The position numbers and the translations under genes are program-made. The notes under the pieces are model-generated. The model had not been told where the DNA came from, made no database searches, and saw only the letters and a program-made list of their open reading frames with translations. Shown here piece after piece: positions 5,341 to 6,071 of a stretch of 6,071 bases of DNA. Numbering within the stretch: the first letter of the stretch is position 1; each line of letters begins with the position of its first letter. This DNA comes from an uncultured Pseudomonadota bacterium (GTDB lineage Bacteria > Pseudomonadota > Gammaproteobacteria > Burkholderiales > Rhodocyclaceae): contig CAMLHL010000109.1 of NCBI GenBank assembly GCA_946479855.1, positions 1-6,071 on the forward strand. Reading direction: 5' to 3'.

Positions 5341-6071
5341 ACCCGGTCATTACCGACTGGACCGGCAAGCGCGTCTGGCTGATCGGCGCCTCGAGCGGCA
5401 TTGGCGCGGCGCTGGCCAGCGAACTGGCCCGGCGCGGCGCCCGCCTGGCCATCTCGGCGCGCGACGCGCGCAAGCTGCAGATGAGCGCGGACAGCGGCGC
5501 GCTGCCTGTCATCTGCGACGTTACCGACACGGCCAGCCTGGCCGGCGCCCGCGCAACCGTGCTGGCAGCGCTGGGCGGCATCGACCTCGTGGTTTACCTG
5601 GCCGGCGACTACGTGCCGATGGGCGCCGATAATTTCGACCTGGCGGTGGCCGAGCGGGTCGTGGCGGTGAATTTCAACGGCGCCATGCGCCTGACGGCCA
5701 GCATGCTGCCCGACCTCAAGCCCGGCGGCGGCATCGCCTTCGTCGCCAGCGTCGCCGGTTATCGCGGCCTGCCCCGGGCGCTGTGCTATGGGCCGGGGAA
5801 GGCGGCGCTGATCCATTTCGCCGAAGTCCTGCATCTCGACCTGGCGCCGCGCGGCATCGGCGTCTGGGTCATCAACCCGGGTTTCGTCTCGACCCGGCTG
5901 ACGGCCCAAAACGACTTCGCCATGCCCGCCCTGCTGACCCCGGAACAGGCGGCGATCGCCACGGTCGACGGCTTCAAAACGGCGAATTTCGAGATCCATT
6001 TCCCGCAGCGTTTCACCCGCCTGCTGAAGCTGTTCGCCCTGCTCCCCTACCGCTGGTACTTCCCGCTGATT
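5337..6071 (+). CDS. Short-chain dehydrogenase/reductase (SDR), 3' end cut by window
   Basis: The frame opens at the ATG at 5337, overlapping the DUF3833 stop (ATGA), and stays open to the right edge, giving 245 residues with no stop. The Shine-Dalgarno sequence is weak, so coupling is likely. Classical SDR features are present: the nucleotide-binding GASSGIG at 17-23, CDVTD near 61-65, YLAG at 87-90 where many SDRs have NNAG, the structural Asn N112 in VNFNG, catalytic S138 (ASVAG), and Y151/K155 in YGPGK. The conserved NPGFVSTRLT stretch follows at about 181-190. The C-terminal part, EIHFPQRFTRLLKLFALLPYR (about 222-242), is hydrophobic and basic and looks membrane-associating, typical of the SDRs in these lipid operons. 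Only a few residues are probably missing. It should be an NAD(P)H-dependent oxidoreductase acting on a keto or hydroxy group, perhaps of a modified fatty acid; the substrate is inferred from context only. Confidence 0.92.
   Translation, partial: MNPVITDWTGKRVWLIGASSGIGAALASELARRGARLAISARDARKLQMSADSGALPVICDVTDTASLAGARATVLAALGGIDLVVYLAGDYVPMGADNFDLAVAERVVAVNFNGAMRLTASMLPDLKPGGGIAFVASVAGYRGLPRALCYGPGKAALIHFAEVLHLDLAPRGIGVWVINPGFVSTRLTAQNDFAMPALLTPEQAAIATVDGFKTANFEIHFPQRFTRLLKLFALLPYRWYFPLI

Noticed and set aside
5217..5999. Minus-strand open frame of 260 residues
   Set aside because: It lies antisense to the clear SDR and the end of DUF3833. Its Arg/Gln/Asp/Gly-rich low-information sequence has no recognisable domain, so it is a frame shadow.
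1..6071. Mobile elements, CRISPR arrays, tRNA/rRNA genes, riboswitches or terminators
   Set aside because: Reading both strands showed no repeat array, transposase, RNA-gene signature or hairpin followed by a T-run. Genes are packed with at most 7 nt between them, so there is no room for such elements between genes.

Overview
The window is one compact, rightward gene cluster in GC-rich DNA. I see seven consecutive plus-strand genes with almost no intergenic space. The first gene (left edge) and the last gene (right edge) are cut by the window. The high GC content, G/C-ending codons and gene content fit a betaproteobacterium, plausibly of the Rhodocyclales type. That placement is inference from style and content, because the window holds no phylogenetic marker.

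Layout, left to right: (1) the C-terminal three quarters or more of an FAD-dependent amine-oxidase-like oxidoreductase of the COG2907 type; (2) a DUF1365 protein; (3) a SAM-dependent methyltransferase of the cyclopropane-fatty-acid synthase (Cfa) family; (4) an exported chalcone-isomerase-like protein; (5) an MFS/GPH-type transporter; (6) a DUF3833 lipoprotein; (7) an SDR oxidoreductase missing only its C-terminal end. Junctions are a 7-nt gap, a 4-nt ATGA overlap, a 32-nt overlap, a 1-nt gap, and two more ATGA overlaps, so one polycistronic, translationally coupled mRNA is likely. No promoter or terminator is visible; both probably lie outside the window.

The set FAD oxidoreductase + DUF1365 + Cfa-like methyltransferase, with an SDR and a GPH-type carrier, resembles the proteobacterial lipid-modification operons linked to singlet-oxygen (RpoE/ChrR) responses. 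In Rhodobacter sphaeroides such genes contribute to methylated and furan fatty acids, where a Cfa-like enzyme (UfaM) methylates vaccenoyl chains in phospholipid. A related function here is inference by context. The methyltransferase keeps its SAM site but lacks two of the side chains that bind bicarbonate in classical cyclopropane synthases (Cys to Ala155, His to Gln281). This suggests that its product is a methyl-branched or methylene chain rather than a cyclopropane.

A working model: FAD protein, DUF1365, methyltransferase and SDR act on membrane acyl chains from the cytoplasmic side; the carrier sits in the inner membrane; the chalcone-isomerase-like protein works in the periplasm; and the DUF3833 lipoprotein is probably in the outer membrane. 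The operon thus spans the envelope, and its exported half has no assigned role. I found no RNA genes, mobile elements, repeats or CRISPR arrays, and no gene-free stretch longer than a few bases.
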